Positions 56,564 through 64,000 of a DNA stretch of 64,000 nt are shown piece by piece; positions within the stretch are counted from its first letter, which is position 1, and each line of letters starts with the position of its first letter. The notes below the pieces were generated by a model that did no database searches, was not told where the DNA came from, and saw nothing but the letters and a program-made list of their open reading frames with translations. Made by a program: the position numbers and the translations under genes. Source of the DNA: Methanomassiliicoccaceae archaeon COG_1 (lineage in GTDB: Archaea > Thermoplasmatota > Thermoplasmata > Methanomassiliicoccales > Methanomethylophilaceae); assembly GCA_028561875.1 (NCBI GenBank), contig JAQQTI010000001.1, positions 558,001 through 622,000 of the forward strand, given 5' to 3'.

Positions 56564-57199
56564 TCACCTCGCGGACTGCGCGACCCTCTCGGTCTCCTCC
56601 TTCTTCGCTACGGAGAAGGAGGTCATGTCCCCCTTGGCGGCGAGCATGATCTCGTCGGCGAGGACGTCATGTATGGCCTTCTTGTTCTTCTTGGACGACT
56701 CGGTGACCCCGGTGCAGAGGTTCCTGAGGGCGATGTCGAGCCTCCTCTGGGGGGAGATGTCGACCGCCTTGGGCACCGAGATGCCGCCGAACTGGAGCCT
56801 CGTGACCTCTTCGCGGGGGGCCGCGTTCTCGAGGCAGTCCACGAGGACCTGGATCGGGTTCTGCTTGGTCTTGGCGGCGATGGTGTCGAACGCGTCGGAC
56901 ACCGCCCGGTAGGCCTTGATCTTCTTGCCGGTGTACTTCTCGGTCCTCATCACGTTGTTGATGAGCCTCTCGACGATGCTCATGTTGGACTTCCCGAACC
57001 ACCGGTTGGCGTACTTGCCGCCCGAGTGGGGGACGGTCGTGGAGTTGAGGTCGATGTACTTGGCGAGACCGGCGTCGTGGATGATGACCTCGGACGTGCC
57101 GTACTTGCCGAACACGAGAACGTTGATCTCGGGCTTGGGCGGGGCGGCGGGGGCCTCGACGGCCGCCTGCTCCTGGACCTGTACTTCTTCGTCTGCCAT
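56564..57199 (-). CDS. rps7: 30S ribosomal protein S7 (uS7)
   Basis: 211 residues; head protein that organises the 3' domain of 16S rRNA. Core motifs: LAKYIDLNSTTVPHSGGKYA, GKSNMSIVERLINNVMRTEK, KIKAYRAVSDAFDTI and SVPKAVDISPQRRLDIALRN. The ATG at 57197-57199 gives an acidic Ala/Pro/Glu-rich extension of about 25 residues before the core. The frame is open further upstream, but that part lies antisense to nothing functional and overlaps S12. 11 nt separate it from S12. Confidence 0.96.
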   Translation of the reverse strand: MADEEVQVQEQAAVEAPAAPPKPEINVLVFGKYGTSEVIIHDAGLAKYIDLNSTTVPHSGGKYANRWFGKSNMSIVERLINNVMRTEKYTGKKIKAYRAVSDAFDTIAAKTKQNPIQVLVDCLENAAPREEVTRLQFGGISVPKAVDISPQRRLDIALRNLCTGVTESSKKNKKAIHDVLADEIMLAAKGDMTSFSVAKKEETERVAQSAR

Positions 57200-57210
57200 G
57201 TCCCGCACCT

Positions 57211-57639
57211 TCACCTGGTGGGCTTCTGGACCCTGCCCCTGACCATCTCGTCGAGCGAGACGTTGTTGACCTTGATCACCTTGTAGCGGACCCCGGGGAT
57301 GTCCCCGTAGGACCTCCCCATCCTGCCGCCGATGCCCTCGACCATGACCTCGTCGTGCTCGTCTATGAAGTTGATGGCCCCGTCGCCGACGGCGAAGGCG
57401 GTGATCTGCCTGCCGTTCTTGATGAGCTGTACCTTGACGCATTTCCTGATCGCGGAATTGGGCTGCTTGGCCTCTACGCCGACCTTCTCGAGGACGATGC
57501 CATGGGCCTGGGCCGAGCCCTCGAGCGGGTCGGACTTCTCCCTGAGCTTCAGCACCCTCTTCGTGTATCCCCTGTCGAGCCAGCGGAACTTCTGCCTGTC
57601 CGCCTTCATCTTCCTAGCCGTGTATAGACCGTTTCCCAA
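57211..57639 (-). CDS. rps12: 30S ribosomal protein S12 (uS12)
   Basis: 142 residues; decoding-centre protein. [30 protein letters not shown] and [20 protein letters not shown] are family hallmarks; the PNSA loop is where streptomycin-type contacts occur in bacteria. First gene of the cluster, with TATA box AAAGTTAATATAGC at 57748-57760. In many archaea rpoA2, L30e and nusA precede S12; here the cluster begins at S12 and the upstream gene is a divergent aIF2-beta. Confidence 0.97.
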   Translation of the reverse strand: MGNGLYTARKMKADRQKFRWLDRGYTKRVLKLREKSDPLEGSAQAHGIVLEKVGVEAKQPNSAIRKCVKVQLIKNGRQITAFAVGDGAINFIDEHDEVMVEGIGGRMGRSYGDIPGVRYKVIKVNNVSLDEMVRGRVQKPTR

Positions 57640-57921
57640 TCTTTCACCTCATGGGTTGTGTGTTCCGTTTCCGTGAGTCCAGCCGCGCGGCGCCCACCCC
57701 CGCGGAGTGTTAAGCGTGGCTATTCTGCCGTGCGCTATTCACAAATGCTATATTAACTTTGCACCCGCGCGCCCCCTCGCACGGGAAGGCTGGAAAGGGC
57801 CCGCGGGGACCCCCATCCGGGGCCGGGGCCGGGCGAGGGGCGGACGCTCGGGAGGCCTCGCGCGCGTGCAATACCTATTTAAGAGAGCCCCGGATAAGCC
57901 GCGCCATAAGAGGTCATCTAG
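57640..57921. promoter_or_regulatory. Divergent promoters of S12 operon and aIF2-beta operon
   Basis: No gene in these 282 bases. Minus-strand TATA AAAGTTAATATAGC (57748-57760) serves S12 with a leader near 90 nt. Plus-strand CCTATTTAAG (57874-57883) serves aIF2-beta, with AAGAGGTC just before the ATG. Confidence 0.6.
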
Positions 57922-58554
57922 ATGGACGAGAACGATTACGCGGCGATGCTTGACAGGGCCAAGGGGGAGCTCCCCGATACCATCGAGCAGCACGAGAGGT
58001 TCGAGCTCCCCGAGCTGGACATAATCCAGGAGGGGAAGACGACCGTTTTCAGGAACTTCCAGGACGTCGTCGACAAGATCAGGCGCGACCCGCAGCACCT
58101 CATGCACTTCCTGCTCAAGGAGCTCGGGACCCCGGGCAACCTGGACGGACGCAGGGCGGTCTTCAAGGCGAAGATCGGCCCGAACCACGTCGACGAGAAG
58201 GTCCGCGACTACACCGAGACCTACGTGATCTGCTCCGAGTGCGGCAGGCCCGACACCCGCATCGAGAAGGAGGACAGGACGTTCATACTCGTCTGCGAGG
58301 CGTGCGGCGCCCGCAGGCCGATCATGGTGAGGAGGGGCTCGCGGCCCGAGGACGCGAGGACGCTCCGCGCCGGCGACGTCATAGAGGTCGTAATCAGCGA
58401 CGTCGGCAAGAAGGGGGACGGGATGTGCAAGTACATGGACTACGTCGTCATCGTCCCCGGCACCGCGCGCGGCGCCCGCACCAACGTGAAGATAACCAAC
58501 ATCTCCGGGGGCACCGCTTTCGGGCAGGCGACCTCGGACGCGGTCACCCGCTGA
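57922..58554 (+). CDS. Translation initiation factor aIF2 subunit beta fused to TRAM domain
   Basis: 210 residues. Residues 1-140 are aIF2-beta, part of the GTPase complex bringing initiator tRNA to the ribosome: YAAMLDRAKGELPD, FRNFQDVVDKIRRDPQHLMH, LLKELGTPGNLDGRRAVFKA and the zinc ribbon CSECGRPDTR ... CEACGARRP. Residues about 145-208 are a TRAM RNA-binding domain (LRAGDVIEVVISDVGKKGDG, YVVIVPGTARG, VKITNISGGTAFGQ). The fused TRAM is absent from most aIF2-beta proteins. The next gene starts 7 nt downstream. Confidence 0.93.
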   Translation: MDENDYAAMLDRAKGELPDTIEQHERFELPELDIIQEGKTTVFRNFQDVVDKIRRDPQHLMHFLLKELGTPGNLDGRRAVFKAKIGPNHVDEKVRDYTETYVICSECGRPDTRIEKEDRTFILVCEACGARRPIMVRRGSRPEDARTLRAGDVIEVVISDVGKKGDGMCKYMDYVVIVPGTARGARTNVKITNISGGTAFGQATSDAVTR

Positions 58555-58561
58555 TCCGGCC

Positions 58562-59890
58562 ATGAGGTACTTCGTCGAGTCTTACGGCTGCACGATGAAC
58601 TACGGCGAGGGGGCCGAGCTGGCCGAGCGCATGGACGCGCTCGGGCACGAGCGCGCGGCGTCCGCCGCGGAGGCGGACGTCGTCGTCCTCAACACTTGCA
58701 CCGTCGTCGATACGACGGAGAGGCGGATGATCCGCCGCATGAACGAGCTGAAGGCGGCGGGGAAGGGAGTGGTGGTCGCGGGGTGCATGGCGAAGGCGCA
58801 GCCCTCGCGCATCGCGGTGCGGCTTCCCGACTCCCTCGTCATACCGCCCGAGAGCTACCCCGACTTCTCGAGACTGGTCTCCTCCTGCTACGGGCGCGGC
58901 GCTCCCCTCGGCGCGAGGGGGGCCGCGCTCACCGGCATCATCCCGGTCGCGCAGGGGTGCAGGGGCGCGTGCTCCTACTGCATCACGAAGCTGGCGAGGG
59001 GGGACCTCGTGAGCCGCCCCCCGGGGGCGGTCAAAGAGAGGTTCGACCGCATGGTCGGCGACGGCGCGAGGGAGATTCTCATCGCCGCGCAGGACACGGG
59101 GTGCTACGGGCGCGACATCGGCACCGACCTCGGGGAGCTCGTGCGCTCGCTCCTGGAGAGGGAGGGCGAGTACCGGGTGCGCATCGGCATGATGAACCCG
59201 AACAGCCTGATTCCGGTGCTGGACAGCGTGCTCGGCGTGTTCGAGGACGAGCGCGTGTACCGCTTCCTGCACATCCCCGTGCAGAGCGGGAGCGACGCGG
59301 TGCTCGAGAGGATGGGACGGCAGTATACGGCGGGGGACTTCCTCTCGCTCGTCGCGAGGATACGCGGCCGCTACCCCGACATGAGCATCGCGACCGACCT
59401 CATCGCGGGGTTCCCGGGGGAGACCGACGAGGATCACGCGCGCAGCGTCGCGCTCATCAGGGCCCTGAGGGCCGACACCGTGAACATCACGCGCTTCTCG
59501 GCGCGCCCGGGGACGGCCGCCTTCGGCATGGAGCAGATCAACGGCAGGATATCCAAGGCCCGGTCGACCGAGCTCACCGCGGCGAAGAACGAGACCGAGA
59601 AGAGCGTCAACGACGGCATGGTCGGCAGGGAGTGCCGCGCCCTCGTCACGGAGTCCTCCGCCGACGGCTCGGTGATCGCGAGGACGGGGAACTACCGCCC
59701 CATAGTCATCAAGGGGGCGGTTCAGCTGGGGACGTTCATCGACGCGAGGATCGCCGATGCCCGGCCCACCTACCTTCTCGGCGAGATACTCCGAGCCCGC
59801 TCGGCGTGGGCGCGGGCCCCTGCGGCTCGACGATGGGGCGGAAACGCGACCGACCGCCGGCTGAGGGTGCTCGGTTTCTCTCGACTATAA
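58562..59890 (+). CDS. MtaB-type tRNA t6A37 methylthiotransferase (archaeal CDKAL1-like)
   Basis: 442 residues; radical-SAM enzyme expected to methylthiolate t6A37 in tRNA to ms2t6A. The N-terminal MTTase domain has cluster cysteines C10 (ESYGCTMNYGEG), C46 (LNTCTVVDTTE) and C75 (VVAGCMAKAQP). The radical-SAM motif is CRGACSYC (133-140). Further: LHIPVQSGSDAVLERMGRQY and ATDLIAGFPGETDEDHARS, with a C-terminal TRAM-like part (RALVTESSADGSV; NYRPIVIKGAVQLG). The last 40 residues are Arg/Ala-rich. Operon partner of aIF2-beta. Its substrate modification is made with the Sua5/YrdC family also present at 5 kb. Confidence 0.92.
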   Translation: MRYFVESYGCTMNYGEGAELAERMDALGHERAASAAEADVVVLNTCTVVDTTERRMIRRMNELKAAGKGVVVAGCMAKAQPSRIAVRLPDSLVIPPESYPDFSRLVSSCYGRGAPLGARGAALTGIIPVAQGCRGACSYCITKLARGDLVSRPPGAVKERFDRMVGDGAREILIAAQDTGCYGRDIGTDLGELVRSLLEREGEYRVRIGMMNPNSLIPVLDSVLGVFEDERVYRFLHIPVQSGSDAVLERMGRQYTAGDFLSLVARIRGRYPDMSIATDLIAGFPGETDEDHARSVALIRALRADTVNITRFSARPGTAAFGMEQINGRISKARSTELTAAKNETEKSVNDGMVGRECRALVTESSADGSVIARTGNYRPIVIKGAVQLGTFIDARIADARPTYLLGEILRARSAWARAPAARRWGGNATDRRLRVLGFSRL

Positions 59891-59899
59891 ATTTATACC
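59885..59899 (+). promoter_or_regulatory. TATA box of tRNA-Gln
   Basis: CTATAAATTTATACC lies about 22-36 nt before the tRNA-Gln 5' end and overlaps the methylthiotransferase stop codon. Confidence 0.6.
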
Positions 59900-59920
59900 A
59901 AGAGTCATACGGTCAGACGC

Positions 59921-59996
59921 AGTCCCGTGGTGTAGCGGTCAATCATGCAGGCCTTTGGAGCCCGCGACTCCGGTTCGAACCCGGACGGGACTACCA
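59921..59996 (+). tRNA. tRNA-Gln (anticodon TTG)
   Basis: Acceptor AGTCCCG pairs with CGGGACT; anticodon loop CTTTGGA (anticodon TTG, reading CAA); T arm CCGG TTCGAAC CCGG; discriminator A; CCA encoded at 59994-59996. The anticodon stem CAGGC/GCCCG contains one A-C mismatch, where a G-C pair would be expected. Confidence 0.93.
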
Positions 59997-60280
59997 CCCT
60001 CCCGATGCGTGTGCGCGGGAGGCCGTCATGGGGAACGGGTTCCGGCGGAGCGCAGGCCTCGGCGGAGAGGACCCCCGGGCGCCACGGTGCCGACTGGAAC
60101 GCCCTGGACTTTCGAGGGTCCGGGGCGTGACGGCGGATGCGGGGCGGGGATGCGAGCACGGGATGGACGTTCGATGCTGCGTTTGGTGCGTGGCAAGCTG
60201 CCATGGAACTGCCGGGAAAACCATCTGGGTTTTCCTTGCATAGCAAATGTTTTGAGGGTGGGCCGGAGCCCACCCTTCTT
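59997..60280. other. 16S 3' trailer with two strong hairpins
   Basis: No gene. Two perfect 8-bp stems lie next to the 16S 3' end: GGGTGGGC/GCCCACCC with loop CGGA at 60256-60275, and GGAAAACC/GGTTTTCC with loop ATCTG at 60215-60235. They may serve rRNA processing or termination of the minus-strand 16S transcript. The rest, toward tRNA-Gln, shows nothing I can name. Confidence 0.45.
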
Positions 60281-61750
<1,470 letters not shown>

Positions 61751-62199
61751 CAAATCTTATTGACCTAACGTCATGAAGATATGAAACTATGAAACTGGCA
61801 GTTTACCACGTTTCACCGATGTCCCGTGACGGCACACTCTGAGAATGTCCCCTTCACGAGACATTCGTAGCATCGAACGTCAGAACTCAAGAGGGCACGA
61901 CCGCACTGGCCGGAGATCTTGGCTCTCCATGTTTCCGAGGACGCGCCGTAGGGGGCGTGTCCTGCGTGCTCCCCCCCTATCAGAGGGGAATATATATTCT
62001 TTTTCGTCGGGGACAGACCCTCTGTCCGGGACGGCCGGTACAGTGTCACAGCGCCCCAGAAAGGACGCCGCGGTTGCATCGTGTGAGCTCCCCGATTCAT
62101 AGGCGATATTTAATGCTTTTTTTGGCGCCCGGCACCGGGTCCCGATGGCCTCTGCGCCATGTCGCCTGCCCTTTATAAGCAAGAGGCAACATCAATCCA
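61751..62199. promoter_or_regulatory. 16S leader and promoter; promoter of the Sel1-repeat gene
   Basis: No gene. GAATATATATTC at 61988-61999, a palindromic TATA element, would start the 16S precursor about 215 nt before the mature 5' end, the same distance as seen for 23S. CTTTATAAG at 62171-62179 lies about 25 nt before the ATG at 62200 on the plus strand. Confidence 0.5.
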
Positions 62200-62427
62200 A
62201 TGTCAGAAGGATTTAATATTCACCGCGGAACTAGGACAAACATGAACTGCTATGACGTGATCCCGTGCTTCCAACCGAAAAACTATTGCTTCGCCGCAAA
62301 AGCGTACAAGGACGGCATGGGAAGAGATGTGGACCCAAAACTTGCAAAGACCATGTACAGGATGGCCGCGAACCTCGGATGCGAGGATGCGAACAAGGGG
62401 ATAAAGAAACTCGAAGGGGAGGAATGA
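62200..62427 (+). CDS. Small protein with one Sel1-like repeat
   Basis: 75 residues from ATG 62200; an internal ATG at 62242 would give 61. The second half, YCFAAKAYKDGMGRDVDPKL followed by AKTMYRMAANLGCEDANKGI, is one complete Sel1/TPR-like helical repeat (A-x-G-x-G-x-x-x-D-x-x-K-A pattern). Sel1 repeats usually occur in long arrays, so a single-repeat protein is unusual. A TATA element 25 nt upstream of 62200 suggests a leaderless transcript. Function unknown. Confidence 0.6.
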   Translation: MSEGFNIHRGTRTNMNCYDVIPCFQPKNYCFAAKAYKDGMGRDVDPKLAKTMYRMAANLGCEDANKGIKKLEGEE

Positions 62428-62473
62428 AACCCCCAGCGTTTTAATAGGACTAAACGATATGGCGCCTCATTGG

Positions 62474-62559
62474 GTGGAGGTGGCCCAGCCTGGTAAGGCG
62501 CCAGACTGCTAATCTGGTGCTCTAAGAGCCCGGGGGTTCGAATCCCCCCCTTCACGCCA
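62474..62559 (+). tRNA. tRNA-Ser (anticodon GCT)
   Basis: Class II tRNA. Acceptor GTGGAGG pairs with CCTTCAC (one G-U); anticodon stem CCAGA/TCTGG around CTGCTAA (anticodon GCT); variable arm TGCTCTAAGAGCC; T arm GGGGG TTCGAAT CCCCC; discriminator G as expected for serine; CCA encoded at 62557-62559. A TATA-like TTTTAATAG lies near 62,436. Confidence 0.95.
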
Positions 62560-62631
62560 TTTTACCTCCGGTTCGGCTTTCCCGCCACGCGCCGGTAAGA
62601 ATAATATCGGGGTACGGCGGTCCCTCGCCAC

Positions 62632-63147
62632 ATGGGATTCATCGGAAGGATCAGGGCCCGTCTCGGCCGCGGCAGGGCCGAGAAGGGGGCCGGAGGGGAG
62701 GGGACGCGCAGGCGGCCCAGGATCCCCCCGAACAACGACGACTTCGAGAACTTCGTCCTCTCCCTCCTCCCGGCCTCGCGGTACACCCTCATGCACTCGG
62801 TGAAGGGCGACCCCGAGAGGATGGACGACCTCTCCCTGCCGGATTTCATGTTCAAGGACATGCGCACCGGGAAGCTGTTCTGGGTGGTGTGCAGGTACGT
62901 CGGGAGTCCGAACGGCGACCGCTCCGTCACCTGGTGCGGCGACATCCAGCTCCAGAGGTACCGGGACCTGCCTAAGCACAGCCACTCCCGCGTGTTCGTA
63001 GCCCTCGGGGTCGGCGGGAAACTCTCCGCGCCGGAGAGATTCTACTTCTTCAACATCAACAGGGTGGGGCTCCCCACCCTCGAGGAGCCGGTGTACTCCA
63101 GGTTCGCCCACCCCGCGGAACCCATCGACCTGGACGGCTACGATTGA
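62632..63147 (+). CDS. Hypothetical protein with PD-(D/E)XK nuclease-like fold lacking catalytic residues
   Basis: 171 residues. After a basic N-terminus (RIRARLGRGRAEKG), the sequence follows the order of a restriction-endonuclease-like domain: helix DFENFVLSLLP, strand LSLPDFMFKDMRTGKLFWVV, WCGDIQLQRYRDL, RVFVALGVGG and RFYFFNINRVGLPTLE. The Pro-Asp (70-71) is present, but the E-x-K position reads V86-C-R88 in FWVVCRY, so nuclease activity is unlikely. Fold assignment is by eye. Isolated gene between tRNA-Ser and an mscS gene on the other strand. Confidence 0.55.
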   Translation: MGFIGRIRARLGRGRAEKGAGGEGTRRRPRIPPNNDDFENFVLSLLPASRYTLMHSVKGDPERMDDLSLPDFMFKDMRTGKLFWVVCRYVGSPNGDRSVTWCGDIQLQRYRDLPKHSHSRVFVALGVGGKLSAPERFYFFNINRVGLPTLEEPVYSRFAHPAEPIDLDGYD

Positions 63148-63299
63148 GCGGTGACGGGCGTCATTCCCCTCTGCCCGGGGCCCCGCGCGAGCGGATCCGG
63201 CGTGATCGGCATCGAACGGACGACCCCCTCGCCCATTCCGCGGTGCTCGGGGGGGCCGGGCGGCCGTCGCCCGACCCGGTGAGCGGCGGCCCTCTCCCC

Positions 63300-64000
63300 T
63301 CACCTCTCGGTGTCGAAGTTCCCGTCGGCGTCCTTCGCCAGCTTCCTCTGGCGGGCCGCGAACCTGTCCGCCCGGGACTTCTCCTGCTCGGTGGGCTGCG
63401 GCGTGACGATCGGGGCGGGGGTGCCGGGGATGATCCTGTTATAGGACAGCGTTATGCCGTTCTCCACCATGATGAGGAAGAACTCCCTTTTCATCGCCCT
63501 CTGCACGGCATAGATGTCGCTCTCCTTGACCTTGGCCACGAAGAGCAGGTCCACGTTGTTGTCGTTGAGCTTGTTCACGCCGCGGTAGAACGGGCCCTCG
63601 ACGATCTCCGGGATCTTGTCGTGGACGCGCCGGAGGTTCTGCCCGAAGATCAGCTCGACCTTCTGCAGGGGCTCCTCGAAGGCGATGGAGACGATCGTCA
63701 CGGCGAGAGACAGCTCCGCGGTCTGGTTGACCACGGCGGAGATCGAGCTGTTGTTGATGATTTTGATGTTCCCGCCGGTGTCCTCGATCTTGGTGGTCCT
63801 CATGCCGATGTCCTTTACCTCGCCCCTCCACCCGTCGATGACGATGATGTCGCCGACCTTGAACTCGCCGTCGAAGACGATGAACAGGCCGGCGATGATG
63901 TCGGCTATGAGGCTCTGCGCGCCGAGGCCGATTATCAGCCCCATTATCCCCGCGGAGACCAGCAGGGTGGTGGTGTCGACGCCCCACGCCCTGAGGATGA
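63300..64000 (-). CDS. MscS-family mechanosensitive channel, C-terminal part
   Basis: At least 233 codons; the start lies beyond the right edge. The visible N-terminal end is the pore-lining helix and beta domain: LLVSAGIMGLIIGLGAQSLI, GLFIVFDGEFKVGDIIVIDG, GEVKDIGMRTTKIEDTGGNI and NNSSISAVVNQT, all MscS hallmarks. The C-terminal domain (FEEPLQKVELIFGQNLRRVH) and a Lys/Arg-rich tail follow. It opens under membrane tension to release solutes. The frame shows no irregularity. Confidence 0.9.
   Translation of the reverse strand, partial: ILRAWGVDTTTLLVSAGIMGLIIGLGAQSLIADIIAGLFIVFDGEFKVGDIIVIDGWRGEVKDIGMRTTKIEDTGGNIKIINNSSISAVVNQTAELSLAVTIVSIAFEEPLQKVELIFGQNLRRVHDKIPEIVEGPFYRGVNKLNDNNVDLLFVAKVKESDIYAVQRAMKREFFLIMVENGITLSYNRIIPGTPAPIVTPQPTEQEKSRADRFAARQRKLAKDADGNFDTER

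Noticed and set aside
54286-56649. 787-codon plus-strand ORF opposite EF2
   Set aside because: Shadow of fusA; leucine/valine/aspartate-rich with no domain.

Overview
The window is GC-rich archaeal chromosomal DNA, most likely from Thermoplasmatota close to the Methanomassiliicoccales (host-associated methylotrophic methanogens). The evidence is archaeal-type ribosomal and translation genes, TATA-box promoters, single 16S and 23S rRNA genes more than 50 kb apart rather than in one rrn operon, and very large BspA-like/beta-propeller surface proteins like those of gut methanogens. The lineage is inferred from gene content; no methanogenesis or pyrrolysine gene lies in the window.

Layout. 0-6 kb (minus strand): end of the S13-S4-S11-RNA polymerase D operon, a tandem-duplicated HTH regulator, tRNA-Leu, then an MBL hydrolase-Sua5/YrdC-methionine aminopeptidase operon. 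6-9 kb: 23S rRNA. 9.4-10.9 kb: NifB fused to a NifX-like domain. 10.7-19.6 kb: a 2,507-residue membrane-anchored surface protein and a small secreted protein. 20-23 kb: a compact bacterial-type AlaRS and a methyltransferase-ArsR fusion. 23.1-26.5 kb: an ABC uptake operon whose binding protein carries a dockerin domain. 27-43.2 kb: a long co-directional minus-strand run of two surface proteins and a second ABC system in which a DUF4430/transcobalamin-like domain is fused to the binding protein, to a beta-propeller-permease protein and to a repeat-rich surface protein. 43.3-49 kb: another DUF4430-like secreted protein, a phenylacetate-CoA ligase pseudogene, two DUF4143-type ATPases, a mosaic of surface-gene fragments and tRNA-Ala. 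49-52.5 kb: chorismate synthase, a chorismate mutase with membrane segments, and dihydroxyacid dehydratase. 52.5-57.6 kb: S12-S7-EF2-EF1A-S10. 57.9-60 kb: aIF2-beta fused to TRAM, an MtaB-like methylthiotransferase, tRNA-Gln. 60.3-61.75 kb: 16S rRNA. 62-64 kb: a one-repeat Sel1 protein, tRNA-Ser, a nuclease-fold protein and an MscS channel running off the edge.

The strongest candidate for an undescribed system is the surface nutrient-acquisition region from 18.5 to 44.2 kb. Two BtuF/BtuC/BtuD-like transporters, one with a dockerin-tagged binding protein and one with its permease fused to an extracellular beta-propeller, sit among at least five secreted proteins sharing what looks like a transcobalamin/intrinsic-factor-like domain. 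The inferred role is capture of corrinoid, heme or another metal chelate at the cell surface and delivery through the membrane. The ligand cannot be read from the sequence.
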